A stretch of 33,966 nt of DNA. Origin: Pseudomonadota bacterium. GTDB lineage: Bacteria > Pseudomonadota > Alphaproteobacteria > Acetobacterales > Acetobacteraceae. The stretch spans positions 1-33,966 of the forward strand of contig JAJZCG010000025.1 of the NCBI GenBank assembly GCA_021846225.1. Direction: 5' to 3'. The notes beneath the pieces are model-generated. The model did not search any database. It worked only from the letters and a program-made list of their open reading frames with translations, and had not been told where the DNA came from. Both the position numbers and the translations under genes were made by a program. Below, piece after piece: positions 7,617 through 16,615 of this stretch; position 1 is the stretch's first letter, and every line of letters starts with the position of its first letter.

Positions 7617-8719
7617 GCGTGTTGAAAACAGACGAGGCGCATATGCGCGCCGCCCTTGCCCTGGCCCGCCGGGGCCTGGGTGAGACGGCGCCGAATCCTT
7701 CCGTGGGCTGCGTCATCGTGGCGCAGGGGCGGGTGGCCGGGCGTGGGCGCACTGCGGCGGGGGGCCGGCCGCATGCCGAGGTCGAGGCGCTGAAGATGGC
7801 CGGTGCCGCCGCTCGTGGGGCGACCGCCTATGTCACGCTGGAACCGTGTGCATTTACTGGAAAAACAGGACCTTGCACGGCAGCGTTAATCGAATCCGGG
7901 ATCAAGCGCGTGGTGATCGGCACGGGTGATCCGCACCCGAAGGTGAACGGCGCCGGGGTGGCGCAGTTGCGCGCGGCCGGGGTCGAGGTTACGGAAAATA
8001 TTCTGCAAAATGAATGTGCTGCGGTGATTTCCGGGTTCGCCAGCGTGATTTTGCGGCAACGCCCGCTGGTGCGGCTCAAGCTGGCCTCCACGCTGGATGG
8101 CCGTATCGCGACCAGCACCAAGGAGTCGCAATGGCTGACCGGCGAGGCCGCGCGCCGGGCGGTGCATGCCATCCGCGGGCGGCACGATGCGGTGCTGATC
8201 GGGGTTGGCACGGTATTGTCGGACAACCCGGACCTGACCTGCCGGATCGATGGTTTCCGGGCCAGCCCGCTGGTGCGTATCGTGGTGGACAGCCATTTGC
8301 GCACGCCGCTGCTGAGCCGGCTGGTGCGCAGCGCCGGGCAGCACCCGTTATGGATTTTGCACCGGAATGGCGCCGATGCCCTGCGCAAGCGGGCGCTGGA
8401 AGCGGCGGGGGTGAAGCTGATCGAGATGCCCTGTTGCGCCGCAGGGGTTGATCTGGTGGCGGGGTTCCAGGCGCTGGCGAAACACGGGCTGACGCGGGTT
8501 TTGGCCGAGGGTGGCGGCACGCTGGCCGCCGGGCTGCTGCGCGATGGGCTGGTTGACCGGCTGGCCTGGTTCCACGCGCCCGGCATCATCGGCGGCGACG
8601 GCTGGCCCGCCGCACAGGCTTTTGGTGTCACCAACCTGGCTTCCATGCCCCGCTTCCGGCTGATGGCGCAGGAGCGCTTCGGCGATGACATGCTGACCAC
8701 TTACCGCAAGGCTGATTGA
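7613..8719 (+). CDS. ribD: Bifunctional riboflavin deaminase/reductase RibD
   Basis: RibD performs the second and third steps of riboflavin synthesis: deamination of the pyrimidine amine, then NADPH reduction of its ribosyl chain. The 368-residue protein has both domains. The cytidine-deaminase-like part (1-145) shows the zinc site His54-Ala-Glu56 and the two PC pairs at 78-79 and 87-88. The reductase part (from about 150) begins [14 protein letters not shown] and contains SQWLTG and SDNPDLTCR. It overlaps nrdR at its start and ends two bases before ribE. The deaminase motif is intact, so both reactions should be present. Confidence 0.96.
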   Translation: MSVLKTDEAHMRAALALARRGLGETAPNPSVGCVIVAQGRVAGRGRTAAGGRPHAEVEALKMAGAAARGATAYVTLEPCAFTGKTGPCTAALIESGIKRVVIGTGDPHPKVNGAGVAQLRAAGVEVTENILQNECAAVISGFASVILRQRPLVRLKLASTLDGRIATSTKESQWLTGEAARRAVHAIRGRHDAVLIGVGTVLSDNPDLTCRIDGFRASPLVRIVVDSHLRTPLLSRLVRSAGQHPLWILHRNGADALRKRALEAAGVKLIEMPCCAAGVDLVAGFQALAKHGLTRVLAEGGGTLAAGLLRDGLVDRLAWFHAPGIIGGDGWPAAQAFGVTNLASMPRFRLMAQERFGDDMLTTYRKAD

Positions 8720-8721
8720 GA

Positions 8722-9336
8722 ATGTTCACGGGTCTGATTACCGGCGTTGGAACGGTGCGCGCGGTCCAGCCGATCGGCCAGGGCCGGGACGCGCGCTTTA
8801 TCATCGAAACGCCCGCCGATGCCGGCTGGCATGCGGGCGAGATCAAGCTTGGCGCCTCCATCGCCTGCTCGGGCTGCTGCCTCACGGTGGTGGAATTCGG
8901 CCCCGGCTGGTTCGCGGTGGAGGTCTCGGCCGAGACGCTGGCTTTCACCACGCTGGGCGGCTGGGCGCCGGGCAGCCTGATCAACCTGGAAGGCTCGCTG
9001 CGGCTGGGCGATGAGCTGGGCGGGCATCTCGTCTCCGGCCATGTGGACGGCGTGGCCGAGGTGCTTTCCGCGACGCCGGAGAACGGCTCGACCCGCTGGA
9101 AATTCCGCCTGCCCGATGCGCTGGCCCCCTTCGCCGCGCAGAAAGGCAGCATCGCCATCAACGGCGTGTCGCTCACGGTCAATGAGGTCGAGGGCGCGGT
9201 TTTTGGCGTCAATATCATTCCCCACACGGCGGCGCATACCAATTTCGCAACATTGCGGCCCGGCGAGAGGGTGAACATAGAAATCGACATGCTGGCGCGC
9301 TATGTCGCCCGGCAGCTCGCGTTTCAGCATGCGTAA
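8722..9336 (+). CDS. ribE: Riboflavin synthase alpha chain
   Basis: Riboflavin synthase dismutates two 6,7-dimethyl-8-ribityllumazine molecules to riboflavin. The 204-residue product has the universal N-terminus MFTGLITGVGTV and the expected two lumazine-binding repeats: the first around SIACSGCCLTVVE, the second around SIAINGVSLTVNE. The start at 8722 gives the conserved MFTGL; the codons upstream (TTG-AGA) are not family-like. It lies two bases after ribD, and 57 bases separate it from ribB. Some groups name this gene ribC. Confidence 0.95.
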   Translation: MFTGLITGVGTVRAVQPIGQGRDARFIIETPADAGWHAGEIKLGASIACSGCCLTVVEFGPGWFAVEVSAETLAFTTLGGWAPGSLINLEGSLRLGDELGGHLVSGHVDGVAEVLSATPENGSTRWKFRLPDALAPFAAQKGSIAINGVSLTVNEVEGAVFGVNIIPHTAAHTNFATLRPGERVNIEIDMLARYVARQLAFQHA

Positions 9337-9393
9337 ACATTTATACACGATAACTCACAAGGCCGCCGCGGCGGCGCTGAAGGACAACGCCTT

Positions 9394-10533
9394 ATGGACG
9401 GCCTGAAATCAACGCTGAAAACAGCGGGACTGCATGATTATATCTCCTCCGCCGCCGAGATCATCGAGGAGGCGCGGGCCGGGCGCATCTTTATCCTGGT
9501 TGACGATGAGGACCGCGAGAACGAGGGCGATCTGGTCATTCCGGCGCAGTTCGCCACGCCGGATGCCATCAACTTCATGGCCAAGCACGCGCGCGGGCTC
9601 ATCTGCCTGGCGCTGACCAAGAACCGCGTGGAGCGGCTTGGCATCCCGCTGATGAGCCAGGCCAACGGCACCCGCCACGAGACCGCGTTCACTGTTTCAA
9701 TCGAGGCGCGCGAAGGTGTGACCACCGGCATTTCCGCGGCTGACCGGGCGCGCACCATCGCGGTTGCCATCAACCCCGAGCTGGGCCGCGATGATATCGT
9801 CACCCCCGGCCATGTTTTTCCGCTGATGGCGCGTGACGGCGGCACGCTGGTCCGCGCCGGGCATACCGAGGCCGCGGTGGACATTGCCCGCCTCGCCGGG
9901 CTGACCCCCGCCGGGGTGATCTGCGAGATTATGAACGATGACGGCACCATGGCCCGCCTGCCGGATCTGGTGGCCTACGCGCAGCGCCATAACCTCAAGC
10001 TTGGCACCATCGCTGACCTTATCGCCTACCGGCGGACCACTGAGCGTCTGGTGAAGGCGGTGGAGCAGGGGGTGGTGAGCGCGCCCAATGGCCACAACTG
10101 GCGCATGATCGCGTATCAGAGCCAGGTTGACCAGGTGGAGCATCTGGTGATGGTGATGGGCGATGTGAGCGGCGGCGAGCCGGTGCTGGTGCGCATGCAT
10201 GCCGTGGATACGGTGAGCGATGTCGTGGGGGGCGAGCATCTGGCCAGCCTGCACGGCGCCATGCGCCAGATCGCGCAAGCCGGGCGCGGGGTGGTCGTGC
10301 TGATCCGCGAAAACCGCAACACAGTGGTCTCCGAGCGCATCCGCGACCTGGTGAACGGCCGCACGGCCGCGCCGACTTTGCGCGATTACGGAATCGGCGC
10401 GCAGATCCTGATCGATCTCGGCGTGAAGGACATGATCCTGCTTTCCAACCACAAGCGCACCATCGTTGGCCTGGAGGGCTATGGGCTGAACGTGGTTGAA
10501 CAGCGCGCCATTGAAGGAGTTGACGAGAAATGA
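9394..10533 (+). CDS. ribB: 3,4-dihydroxy-2-butanone-4-phosphate synthase with degenerate GTP cyclohydrolase II domain (RibBX type)
   Basis: The N-terminal half (about 1-210) is an intact DHBP synthase, which makes the four-carbon unit of riboflavin from ribulose 5-phosphate: DDEDRENEGD, GHVFPL and HTEA are all present. The C-terminal half aligns with GTP cyclohydrolase II from VDQVEHLVMVMGDV to DYGIGAQIL and VGLEGYG, but the three zinc cysteines of the usual SLRCDCG region are absent (HLASLHGAMRQ stands there), and the RGQEGRGIG loop has become RENRNTVVS. The cyclohydrolase should therefore be inactive. Such RibB-X hybrids are known in alphaproteobacteria. A separate active RibA is expected elsewhere. 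Its stop overlaps ribH by ATGA. Confidence 0.93.
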   Translation: MDGLKSTLKTAGLHDYISSAAEIIEEARAGRIFILVDDEDRENEGDLVIPAQFATPDAINFMAKHARGLICLALTKNRVERLGIPLMSQANGTRHETAFTVSIEAREGVTTGISAADRARTIAVAINPELGRDDIVTPGHVFPLMARDGGTLVRAGHTEAAVDIARLAGLTPAGVICEIMNDDGTMARLPDLVAYAQRHNLKLGTIADLIAYRRTTERLVKAVEQGVVSAPNGHNWRMIAYQSQVDQVEHLVMVMGDVSGGEPVLVRMHAVDTVSDVVGGEHLASLHGAMRQIAQAGRGVVVLIRENRNTVVSERIRDLVNGRTAAPTLRDYGIGAQILIDLGVKDMILLSNHKRTIVGLEGYGLNVVEQRAIEGVDEK

Positions 10534-11009
10534 GCACCGCTGACGCGCTGCCCCCCAAGGCGCCCAAACTCTCCGGCCCGGCGCCGAAAATTCTTGTCGT
10601 CAGCGCCCCGTATTACCAGCATGTGGTGGAAGGCATGCTGGCCGCGGCCCGGGAGATTTTCGCCCAGGTGAATGCCGAGCTGAGCATCGTGGAGGTCTCG
10701 GGCGCGTTCGAGCTGCCGCAGGGGGTCGCCATCGCGGCCAGGAGCGGCAAGGGGGTCGATGGCTATATCGCGCTCGGCTGCGTCGTGCGCGGCGAGACCG
10801 ACCATTATGAGTTCATCTGTTCCGCCGCCATGGACGGGCTGATGCGCGTCGCGGTGGATAACGGCATCTGCCTCGGCACCGCCGTGCTCACCGTGGATAC
10901 GCTGGCCCAGGCGGTGGCGCGCAGCCACGAGACCGGCGCCAACAAAGGCGCGGAAGCCGCGGTTGCGTGCCTCCGGCAGATTGCGCTGGCCCGGTTGATG
11001 GCGATATGA
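10530..11009 (+). CDS. ribH: 6,7-dimethyl-8-ribityllumazine synthase
   Basis: RibH condenses the RibB product with the RibD product to form the lumazine that RibE uses. The 159-residue protein carries the family marks: VSGAFELPQGV at 57-67, and the active-site stretch GCVVRGETDHYEFI with the catalytic His92; GICLGTAVLTVDT lies further down. The first 20 residues form a proline-rich tail. Start and stop both overlap their neighbours (ATGA at 10530-10533 with ribB; ATGA at 11006-11009 with nusB), so translation is coupled across three genes. Confidence 0.96.
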   Translation: MSTADALPPKAPKLSGPAPKILVVSAPYYQHVVEGMLAAAREIFAQVNAELSIVEVSGAFELPQGVAIAARSGKGVDGYIALGCVVRGETDHYEFICSAAMDGLMRVAVDNGICLGTAVLTVDTLAQAVARSHETGANKGAEAAVACLRQIALARLMAI

Positions 11010-11485
11010 GCGCGCGCCCCAGAACGCTCTCGCGCGTGGCCGCTGTGCAGGCGCTGTATCAGGCCGAGCAGGGGCCAACCAGCCCGGAGACGGTGATCGA
11101 CCAGTTCGTGCGCCACCGGATCGGCGGTGATGCCCCCGGCCATGGCGATATGAACGAGGGCCGGTTGAAGGCCGCCGACGTGCCGCTCTTTGCGCGCATC
11201 GTGCGTACGGCGGCGCAGCAGCAGGACACGATCGACGCCATGCTGGTGGCGGCCCTGCCGGAGAGCTGGCCGCTGGCGCGCCTTGATCCCGTGTTGCGCG
11301 CGCTGATGCGCGCGGGCGGCGCGGAGTTGTGGATGAGCGATGGTCCGCCGGTGAAAGTGGTCATCAACGAATATCTGGATGTGGCGCATGGGTTTTTCTC
11401 GGGCGATGAGCCGCGCATGGCCAATGGCATCCTGGATCGCCTGGCGCATCTGCTTCGCCCGGGCGAATTCCAGGCCGCCGGATGA
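11006..11485 (+). CDS. nusB: Transcription antitermination factor NusB
   Basis: NusB joins NusE (ribosomal S10) at boxA RNA to keep RNA polymerase processive, mainly on rRNA operons. The 159-residue product is all-helical, with the N-terminal RVAAVQALYQAE block and the C-terminal VVINEYLDVAHGFFSGDE block of the family. ATG 11006 overlaps the ribH stop; a longer frame to 10967 is inside ribH and not family-like. ribH-nusB adjacency is widely conserved in proteobacteria. Its stop overlaps the thiL start. Confidence 0.94.
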   Translation: MSARPRTLSRVAAVQALYQAEQGPTSPETVIDQFVRHRIGGDAPGHGDMNEGRLKAADVPLFARIVRTAAQQQDTIDAMLVAALPESWPLARLDPVLRALMRAGGAELWMSDGPPVKVVINEYLDVAHGFFSGDEPRMANGILDRLAHLLRPGEFQAAG

Positions 11486-12417
11486 GTGACGAATTCTCCC
11501 GCATCGCAAAGTATTTTGCACCGTTGGCGGGGGAAGAAGGCAGGGGGCTGACCGACGACGCGGCGGTGCTGGCGCCGCCGCCGGGGCGCGAGCTGGTGCT
11601 GACAGTCGACCAGATGCTGGAGGATGTGCATTTCCTCCCCGGTGATGACCCGGCGTTGATCGCGCGCAAGCTGCTGCGCCGCAACCTCTCTGACCTGGCG
11701 GCGATGGGGGCGGTGCCGCTTGGGTATCTGCTCACCATCGCGCTGCCCGATGGCGTGGGGGAGAACTGGCTGGCGGGCTTCTCGCAAGGGCTCGCGCAGG
11801 ATCAGAAAATTTTCAATATCAAGCTGTTCGGCGGCGATTCGTCTTCCAGCCGGGGCAAAATTTCACTGAGCGCGACGCTGATCGGCCACGTTGCCCCCGG
11901 CGCGGCGCTGAGCCGCAACGGCGCGCGGGCGGGCGATGGCATCTGGGTGAGCGGCACCATCGGGGATGCGGCGCTGGGGCTGCAGGCGCGGCTGGGGCGG
12001 CTTGCCGATCCGTCAGGCTTTCTCACCGCCCGCTCGCTGCTGCCGGAGCCGCGCGTGGGGCTGGCGCTGGCCGGTGTGGTGTCGGCCGCCATCGATGTCT
12101 CAGACGGGTTGGTGCAGGATCTGGGACATATGTGCAAAGGCGCCGGGTTGAGTGCGGTCATCCGCGCCGGGCTGGTGCCGGTCTCGCTCGCGGCGGCGGC
12201 GTGCGGTGAGGCGGCGCTGGAAGCCCGGCTGACCGGCGGCGATGACTACGAGCTGCTGCTGGCGGTGCCGCCCGGCCAGGGCGAGGCGCTGAAGGCCGCC
12301 TGCGGCGATTTAAGGGTGACCAAGATAGGCATGTTCCAGGCGGGCAACGGTGTGCATGTGCTCAACGATTCGGGCGCCATGATGCAATTCACCAAGCCCG
12401 GCTGGCGGCATTTTTAA
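11482..12417 (+). CDS. thiL: Thiamine-monophosphate kinase
   Basis: ThiL phosphorylates thiamine monophosphate to the active cofactor thiamine diphosphate. The 311-residue protein begins MSDEFSRIAKYFAPL and has the metal-binding LTDDAAVL (Asp25-Asp26) and VDQMLEDVHF (Asp43, Asp48) segments, the NLSDLAAMGA motif, and the DVSDGLVQDLGH and LTGGDDYELL blocks of the AIR-synthase-like fold. It is the last gene of the operon, overlapping nusB by ATGA, and 18 bases after its stop lies a strong terminator. Confidence 0.96.
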   Translation: MSDEFSRIAKYFAPLAGEEGRGLTDDAAVLAPPPGRELVLTVDQMLEDVHFLPGDDPALIARKLLRRNLSDLAAMGAVPLGYLLTIALPDGVGENWLAGFSQGLAQDQKIFNIKLFGGDSSSSRGKISLSATLIGHVAPGAALSRNGARAGDGIWVSGTIGDAALGLQARLGRLADPSGFLTARSLLPEPRVGLALAGVVSAAIDVSDGLVQDLGHMCKGAGLSAVIRAGLVPVSLAAAACGEAALEARLTGGDDYELLLAVPPGQGEALKAACGDLRVTKIGMFQAGNGVHVLNDSGAMMQFTKPGWRHF

Positions 12418-12435
12418 GCAGCCGGAGCAACGCAA

Positions 12436-12468
12436 AAAACCCCGGCGCAGAACTGCGCCAGGGGTTTT
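12436..12468. terminator. Strong two-way intrinsic terminator between thiL and rpmG
   Basis: AAAACCCC (12436-12443) pairs with GGGGTTTT (12461-12468), and the inner GGCGCAG pairs with CTGCGCC, broken only by one bulged A. The A-run on one side and T-run on the other let it stop transcription from both thiL (plus) and rpmG (minus). Confidence 0.9.
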
Positions 12469-12486
12469 GGCAAGGCCGTGTAACCA

Positions 12487-12506
12487 GCTCCCCCGCACGG
12501 GGGAGC
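12487..12506 (-). terminator. Hairpin just 3' of rpmG
   Basis: GCTCCCCC pairs with GGGGGAGC over a four-base loop, 5 bases after the rpmG stop. It lacks its own T-run; it probably works with the larger hairpin at 12436-12468 or protects the rpmG mRNA end. Confidence 0.55.
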
Positions 12507-12510
12507 GCGA

Positions 12511-12678
12511 TTACTTGATCTTGGCTTCCTTGAACTTCACATGCTTGCGCACGACGGGGTCGTACTTGTTCAGCTCAAGCTTTGTGGTCTGCGCACGCGC
12601 GTTCTTCTTGGTCACGTAAAAATAACCCGTGTCCGCGGTGGAAATCAGTTTAATTTGAACGACGTTGGATTTGGCCAT
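12511..12678 (-). CDS. rpmG: 50S ribosomal protein L33
   Basis: This short gene encodes 55 residues that begin [18 protein letters not shown] and end [11 protein letters not shown], which is the bacterial L33 pattern of the cysteine-free type (no CxxC zinc ribbon). The ATG at 12678 has GGAG 9 bases upstream. It stands alone: 72 bases separate it from the peptidase gene upstream, and two hairpins follow it. L33 sits at the E site of the large ribosomal subunit. Confidence 0.95.
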   Translation of the reverse strand: MAKSNVVQIKLISTADTGYFYVTKKNARAQTTKLELNKYDPVVRKHVKFKEAKIK

Positions 12679-12750
12679 GTTAAGAATCTCCAGAAGCGCG
12701 CCGTATGGCGCATTTTGCGCGGGTTGGTCAAGGGTTATGGTTGTATTGGC

Positions 12751-14274
12751 CTAAGGCAGCAGCGCCGCCTGATAGGCTTTCGGGGTGGTGAAAAGATAGC
12801 CGGCGGCAGCGAAGTCTTCGTCGGAGCCGGTATCGGCGGGGCAGGCGTCGCGCACGCTCAAAATAGCATCCACGGAGGCGCCGGCGCGCATGGCGCGGGC
12901 CTGCGCCAGCGCTGGTGCCATCAGGTTCTGGCCTTTTGCAAGCGCGTTGAGCTGGGTTTGCAGCCCGGCGGGGCCGAGGCTGGTGCAGACCTGCGGCATC
13001 ACGCCCAGGCTTTGCAGGGGCCAGCCGCGCGGCGCAAGCACGCGGCTCCAGGTCACGAACAGTTCCCCGCCGTCGGGCAGGGAGGTTACGGTCTGCACCA
13101 GCCCCTTGCCGAGCGTCTCGGAGCCCACGACCACGGCGCGGCGGTTGTCGGCCAGGGCGGCTGTGAGAATTTCGGCGGCGCTGGCGGTCTGGCCGTCAAC
13201 CAGCACGACGATCTTGATCCCCCCGGTCAGGTCGGCGCCCTCGGCGCTGAAAGACTGGTCCGCATCCGGGTCGCGCCCGGCTGTCTGCGCGATGGGCCCG
13301 CTCTGCAGCAGCGAATCGGCAACCAGGATGGCCTGGCGCAATACGCCGCCGCGGTTGCCGCGCAGGTCGAGCAGCAGTCCCTTTGGCGGCGGCTGCGCGC
13401 TCATGGCGGCAGCCAGGGCGGAGGAGAATTGGTTGCCGGTGCCCTTGTCGAACCCTGAAATCTTCAGGGCCAGAACGCCCGGCACGGGCGAGGTTTCGCT
13501 AAACACCGTCTGCGGCGGAATGAATGCCCGGGTGATGGTGATGTCCTGCGGCGCGCCGCCAGTCGAGGGGTCTTGCAGCTGCAGCGTGGTGGTGGTGCCG
13601 TAGATGCCGCTCATTTCATTGTTGAGATGGGTTATTTCACCGGGAAAAACCGGCTTGCCATCCACCTTCAACACCTGGGCGCCGGTGGTGAGTCCCGCGT
13701 CCTCGGCGGGGCCGCCGGCGGCGACGCTGGCGATCACCACGTTGTTTCCCTGTTGCCCGAAGCTAAGCCCCGCGCTCGCGAGGCCGGTGATCATCAATTG
13801 GTCCTGCGCGGCCTGCAGCGGTGGCTCGTAGCGCGAATACGGGTCGAAATGGTTGAACAGCTCGTCGAAGAAGCTGGTGATCACCCCTTGCGTACCGGCC
13901 TGCTGCAGCGCCGGAGAAGCGGCATAGGCGGCGCTGGCCACCTGCGCCGCCGCCTTGCCCCAGGCCGTCGCGTCGTTGGGCGCCGGGGCGGGGAGGGAGA
14001 GGATAAGCTGCTGCGGCCCGTTCAGCAGGATCTGGTTGTTCAGCAAGGTGGTGCTGAGGTCAGGGTCAAGGGCGGCCAGCCCGTTCAGGCCCCAGATCGT
14101 CATCTGCGGAATGGTGAGCTGCTGCAGCGCGCGCGGCGCGATGTAGGTGAGTGCCGCGCCCCAGACGGAGGCCGCCGTTGCCGAATCGAACGCAGGCGCG
14201 GCCAAGGCCGGGGAGGTCCATACGCTGCCCGGCAGGATCACGCAGACAAAAAAGATGACAGCCGCGCGGATCAC
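12751..14274 (-). CDS. S41-family carboxy-terminal processing peptidase, secreted
   Basis: The 507-residue precursor has a signal peptide (hydrophobic residues 4-18, probable cut after ALA at about 25-26). A PDZ-like domain spans about 163-235, and the S41 catalytic core includes LLLDLRGNRGG (301-310), the nucleophile Ser365 in DGQTASAAEI and the base Lys390 in TLGKGLVQT. This Ser/Lys dyad is the tail-specific protease/CtpA arrangement, working in the periplasm. The substrate is unknown. GTG 14274 was chosen because it overlaps the rnr stop as GTGA and directly gives the signal peptide. The C-terminal end carries two cysteines (CTSLGP and DACPAD) that may form a disulfide. Confidence 0.88.
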   Translation of the reverse strand: MIRAAVIFFVCVILPGSVWTSPALAAPAFDSATAASVWGAALTYIAPRALQQLTIPQMTIWGLNGLAALDPDLSTTLLNNQILLNGPQQLILSLPAPAPNDATAWGKAAAQVASAAYAASPALQQAGTQGVITSFFDELFNHFDPYSRYEPPLQAAQDQLMITGLASAGLSFGQQGNNVVIASVAAGGPAEDAGLTTGAQVLKVDGKPVFPGEITHLNNEMSGIYGTTTTLQLQDPSTGGAPQDITITRAFIPPQTVFSETSPVPGVLALKISGFDKGTGNQFSSALAAAMSAQPPPKGLLLDLRGNRGGVLRQAILVADSLLQSGPIAQTAGRDPDADQSFSAEGADLTGGIKIVVLVDGQTASAAEILTAALADNRRAVVVGSETLGKGLVQTVTSLPDGGELFVTWSRVLAPRGWPLQSLGVMPQVCTSLGPAGLQTQLNALAKGQNLMAPALAQARAMRAGASVDAILSVRDACPADTGSDEDFAAAGYLFTTPKAYQAALLP

Positions 14275-16484
14275 CTGCGGCGCTTCGATTTGGGTTTGGA
14301 TTTATGCGGCCCACGGCCTCGTGGCGCAGGGCGCGGGCCGCGCGGAGACGTGGCATCGGCCGGGGCGAACAACAGCCCGCCGGTCACGGGGCGGGCCTCG
14401 GTCAGCCGCACATCCAGCATCTGGGCCAGTTGATAGCTCTTGCGCGACCGCTTGCCGATCAGACTCTGGGCCGCCTCGTCATGTATCCAGAAATCGTCAG
14501 CCAGGCTCGCCATGCTCAGGAATCCACTCGCGCCACTCTCAGGTAAAGTGACGAATAGACCGAACTTGGTCACCCCCGATACCCGTGCCGTGAACAACTC
14601 TCCCACGCGGTGTTGTAAGTACAGCGCCAGATAACGGTCGGTGGAGTCGCGCTCGGCCAGGGCGGCGCGGCGTTCGCTCGCGGTGATCCGTTCGGCGGTG
14701 TCCTCGAACTGCGAAATATCATCCGGCGCCAGGCCATCGCGGCCGAGCTTCAGCCCGGTGATGAGCGCGCGGTGCACCAGCAGATCGGCATAGCGGCGGA
14801 TCGGCGAGGTGAAATGCGCGTATTTGGTGAGCGCCAGGCCGAAATGGCCGATGTTCCCGGGGGAATATTCGGCCTGGGACTGGCTGCGTAGGATGGTTTC
14901 ATTCACGAGGCTGGATTTGTCCGTACCGGCGACAAGTTTCAACACGCGGTCGAGGTCGCGGGGGTGAATTTGGTCGCCCGCGGCCAAAGAAATATCGAGT
15001 GTTGCCAAAAAGGAACGTAAATTGTCCAGCTTCTCGGCGCTGGGCGGCGCATGCACGCGGTACATGCAGGGCAGGCGGCGCTTCTCCAGCTCCTCGGCGG
15101 CGCAGACATTGGCCAGGATCATGAATTCCTCGATCAGCTTGTGGCTGTCGAGTCGCGGGCGCGGGGCGATGCTTTGCACCTGGCCGTCCGCCCCCAGCAC
15201 CACCTTGCGCTCGGGCAGGTCGAGATCGAGCGTGCCGCGCGCCTCGCGCGCCGCCTTCAGCGCCGTGAAAGCAGCGTAGAGATGTGCGTGGTTGTTCGGG
15301 TCATCCTCGAATTCCGCCTGCACCTGCTCATAGGTTTTGCGTGCCGCCGAGCGCATCAGCCCGCGGCCGAACTGGTGTGAGAGTTTGGCGCCGTGCACGT
15401 CGATATGCATCTCCACGAACAGGCAGCCGCGTTCCTCATGCGGCTTGAGGCTGCACCAGCCGTTGGAGAGTGCCTCGGGCAGCATCGGCACCACGCGGTC
15501 TGGGAAGTAGCAGGAGTTGCCGCGCTCCTTCGCGGATTTATCCAGCGCGGAGCCGGGTTTCACATAATGGGCGACATCGGCGATGGCGACGATGAGCCGG
15601 TAGCCGTGCGAGGCGGGTTCGGCGAACACGGCATCGTCGAAGTCGCGGGCATCCGCGCCGTCGATGGTGATGAGCGGCACCTCGCGTAAATCGGTGCGCT
15701 TGCCCAGCGGCGCGGCCTTGGCTTTTTCAGCCTCTTTCAGCGCGGCATCGGGGAAGTCCATGGGGATGCCATGGGTGGCGATGGCGATGAGGCTGACCGA
15801 GCGCGCATCGGTGATCGAGCCCAGCCGCTCGGTGATGCGCGCCGGTTTGGGCCCCATGAACTTGGCGCCGGGCAGGGGCTCCGCGCGCACGATCTCATCG
15901 GCCAGCGCGCCCAAAGTCTCGCCCGGCGGCACCACCCATTCGGATTTCTGCCGCCGGTCGGTGGGCTCGATGCGCCCGCCCTGGGGCGTGGGGTGGAACA
16001 CGCCGACGATGCCGCCCACCTGCTCGGCCAGGCGCTTGAGGGTGCGCCCTTCGTATTTATCGCCGCCGATCTGCTTGAGCCGCGCCAGCACCCGCGCGCC
16101 CGGCGCCAGCGCCGCTTGGCCGCGCGCCTCGGCATGCATGAAGATGACCGGCGGGCGGCCGGGGCCATCCCACGCCACCGGGCGGGCCAGGGCTTCGCCG
16201 TCGCGGTCGATGCCGGTAATCTCCACCACCGCCGTCTCCGGCAGCCGCCCGGCCTCCACGAATTTTTTGCGCCCGGCGCGTTCCACCACGCCATCGGCCT
16301 CCAGCGATTTCATCAGCCCCCGCAGGGCCTTTTTGTCATCGGGCGCCACGCCGAAGGCGCGCGCCACCTCGCGCAGCCCCACGGTCTGCGAGGCTTCCTT
16401 CAGGAACGCCTTGATCGTCTCCCGGCCGGGCAGGGCCGAGGGGGTTTTTGTTTTGGCGCGGGGCTTTTTATGCACGGTTTTCAT
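14271..16484 (-). CDS. rnr: Ribonuclease R
   Basis: RNase R is a processive 3'-to-5' exoribonuclease able to digest structured RNA. The 737 residues show a lysine-rich start, a helix-turn-helix-like segment (about 20-75), cold-shock domains, the RNB catalytic core with the acidic cluster at 275-284 (DGADARDFDD), PIRRYADLLVHR in the core, a C-terminal S1 domain (RVSGVTKFGLFVTLPESG) and a basic tail ending KSKPKSKRRR. All catalytic aspartates are present. It is translationally coupled to the S41 peptidase downstream. It diverges from the Hint gene, with 131 bases between. Confidence 0.95.
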   Translation of the reverse strand: MKTVHKKPRAKTKTPSALPGRETIKAFLKEASQTVGLREVARAFGVAPDDKKALRGLMKSLEADGVVERAGRKKFVEAGRLPETAVVEITGIDRDGEALARPVAWDGPGRPPVIFMHAEARGQAALAPGARVLARLKQIGGDKYEGRTLKRLAEQVGGIVGVFHPTPQGGRIEPTDRRQKSEWVVPPGETLGALADEIVRAEPLPGAKFMGPKPARITERLGSITDARSVSLIAIATHGIPMDFPDAALKEAEKAKAAPLGKRTDLREVPLITIDGADARDFDDAVFAEPASHGYRLIVAIADVAHYVKPGSALDKSAKERGNSCYFPDRVVPMLPEALSNGWCSLKPHEERGCLFVEMHIDVHGAKLSHQFGRGLMRSAARKTYEQVQAEFEDDPNNHAHLYAAFTALKAAREARGTLDLDLPERKVVLGADGQVQSIAPRPRLDSHKLIEEFMILANVCAAEELEKRRLPCMYRVHAPPSAEKLDNLRSFLATLDISLAAGDQIHPRDLDRVLKLVAGTDKSSLVNETILRSQSQAEYSPGNIGHFGLALTKYAHFTSPIRRYADLLVHRALITGLKLGRDGLAPDDISQFEDTAERITASERRAALAERDSTDRYLALYLQHRVGELFTARVSGVTKFGLFVTLPESGASGFLSMASLADDFWIHDEAAQSLIGKRSRKSYQLAQMLDVRLTEARPVTGGLLFAPADATSPRGPRPAPRGRGPHKSKPKSKRRR

Positions 16485-16590
16485 GCTGCACAGTATGGGG
16501 CCTAGCCGGACGCGCCACCATAACCGCGCGCACGATTCCCGGAATAATTCCTTGATGGCTGCAACCTTCGGGTGTTCTATATTAAGTTGT

Positions 16591-16596
16591 TATAAT
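16591..16596 (+). promoter_or_regulatory. Candidate -10 element for the Hint-domain gene
   Basis: A perfect TATAAT lies 20 bases before the GTG at 16616, in a locally AT-rich stretch unlike the surrounding DNA. No good -35 is seen (TTCGGG, 18 bases upstream), so an activator might be needed. Confidence 0.35.
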
Positions 16597-16615
16597 CACG
16601 ATTGATGTATAACTT

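Noticed and set aside
9337-9393. FMN riboswitch before ribB
   Set aside because: Only 57 bases lie between ribE and ribB and none of the conserved RFN segments is present.
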